DNA from: Methanoregulaceae archaeon | GTDB taxonomy: Archaea > Halobacteriota > Methanomicrobia > Methanomicrobiales > Methanospirillaceae | NCBI GenBank assembly: GCA_025453715.1 | Contig: JALOPT010000021.1 | Coordinates: 1 to 15,234 of the forward strand | Direction: 5' to 3' | Length of the DNA: 15,234 nucleotides | Shown: in pieces, positions 15,045 to 15,234 of the stretch | How the letters are laid out: each line of letters starts with the position of its first letter | Position numbering within the stretch: the first letter of the stretch is position 1 | Notes under the pieces: model-generated | Told to the model about the DNA's origin: nothing | Seen by the model: only the letters and a program-made list of their open reading frames with translations | The model's database searches: none | Program-made: the position numbers and the translations under genes

Positions 15045-15234
15045 GGGAACATAGCGACTTCCGGATAATATCCTCATCTGCGTGGTAGTAGAGGTCATCA
15101 TGACCCTTCCATTTTTCACAGCCATGGAAGAGGACCGCCGGGACTCCGTTGTTACTCTCGCCCATGATGAAGTTGGCAAAGCCGGCAATCTCATCCACGA
15201 CTGCCTCTTCAGTTATTTTCAGCACGTGCCCGAA
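15040..15234 (-). CDS. C-terminal end of a coenzyme F420-0:L-glutamate ligase-like protein
   Basis: The frame is open to the right edge, so only the last 64 residues are seen. They read FGHVLKITEEAVVDEIAGFANFI and then MGESNNGVPAVLFHG, which matches the late part of the CofE family (T-E-x-A-V-A-D-E-I-A-x-A-A-x-L-x-M-G-E, then G-x-P-x-V-x-x-x-G). The tail GHDDLYYHADEDIIRKSL resembles the acidic, Arg-containing ending of that family. CofE adds glutamate to F420-0 using GTP in methanogens; this could be the true enzyme or a paralogue of unknown substrate. The stop is TAA at 15042-15040. It is the first of three minus-strand genes in a row with the HD and MscS genes. Confidence 0.6.
   Translation of the reverse strand, partial: FGHVLKITEEAVVDEIAGFANFIMGESNNGVPAVLFHGCEKWKGHDDLYYHADEDIIRKSLCSR

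Overview
The window looks like a piece of a methanogenic archaeal chromosome, most likely Methanomicrobiales (Methanoregula or Methanosphaerula type). The signs are TATA-type promoters, short leaders with GGAGG-like ribosome sites, TTG/GTG starts, secreted proteins with Thr/Pro linkers and many N-x-S/T sequons, an archaellin-like domain, and an end piece resembling the F420-0 glutamate ligase family. These assignments rest on motif recognition only; no database search was possible.

Left part (1-10651) is a cell-surface block, almost all on the minus strand. At the left edge is an incomplete lipoprotein gene (1-1044) whose C-terminal part looks like an archaellin beta-sandwich. Divergent from it is a small Mth938-domain gene (1182-1562, +). 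A frameshifted gene remnant follows (1569-2014, -). Then come two coupled minus-strand genes for a small exported protein (2024-2563) and a 708-residue exported zinc metallopeptidase carrying three six-cysteine modules (2577-4703). Upstream, as its own unit, is a 1921-residue exported protein (4886-10651) built of about 50 NosD-type parallel beta-helix coils with an NBR1/NEW3-like Ig domain near the C terminus. Together these suggest an envelope remodelling or adhesion locus: a giant fibrous surface protein beside a secreted protease.

Right part (11085-15234) is more housekeeping-like. It holds a ThrE-family amino acid exporter (11085-12389, +), a small four-helix membrane protein (12671-13036, +), then in convergent orientation an MscS channel (13226-14245, -), a YpgQ/YedJ-like HD phosphohydrolase (14338-14943, -), and the 3' end of a CofE-like gene (15040-15234, -). 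The last three are spaced about 90-100 bases apart and may be partly co-transcribed.

No tRNA, rRNA, CRISPR array, insertion sequence or integrase was seen. The most unusual items are the two-coil super-repeat in the giant beta-helix protein, the lipoprotein-archaellin-like fusion, the G8/A9 homopolymer tracts around the TTG start of the protease gene, and the frameshifted remnant.
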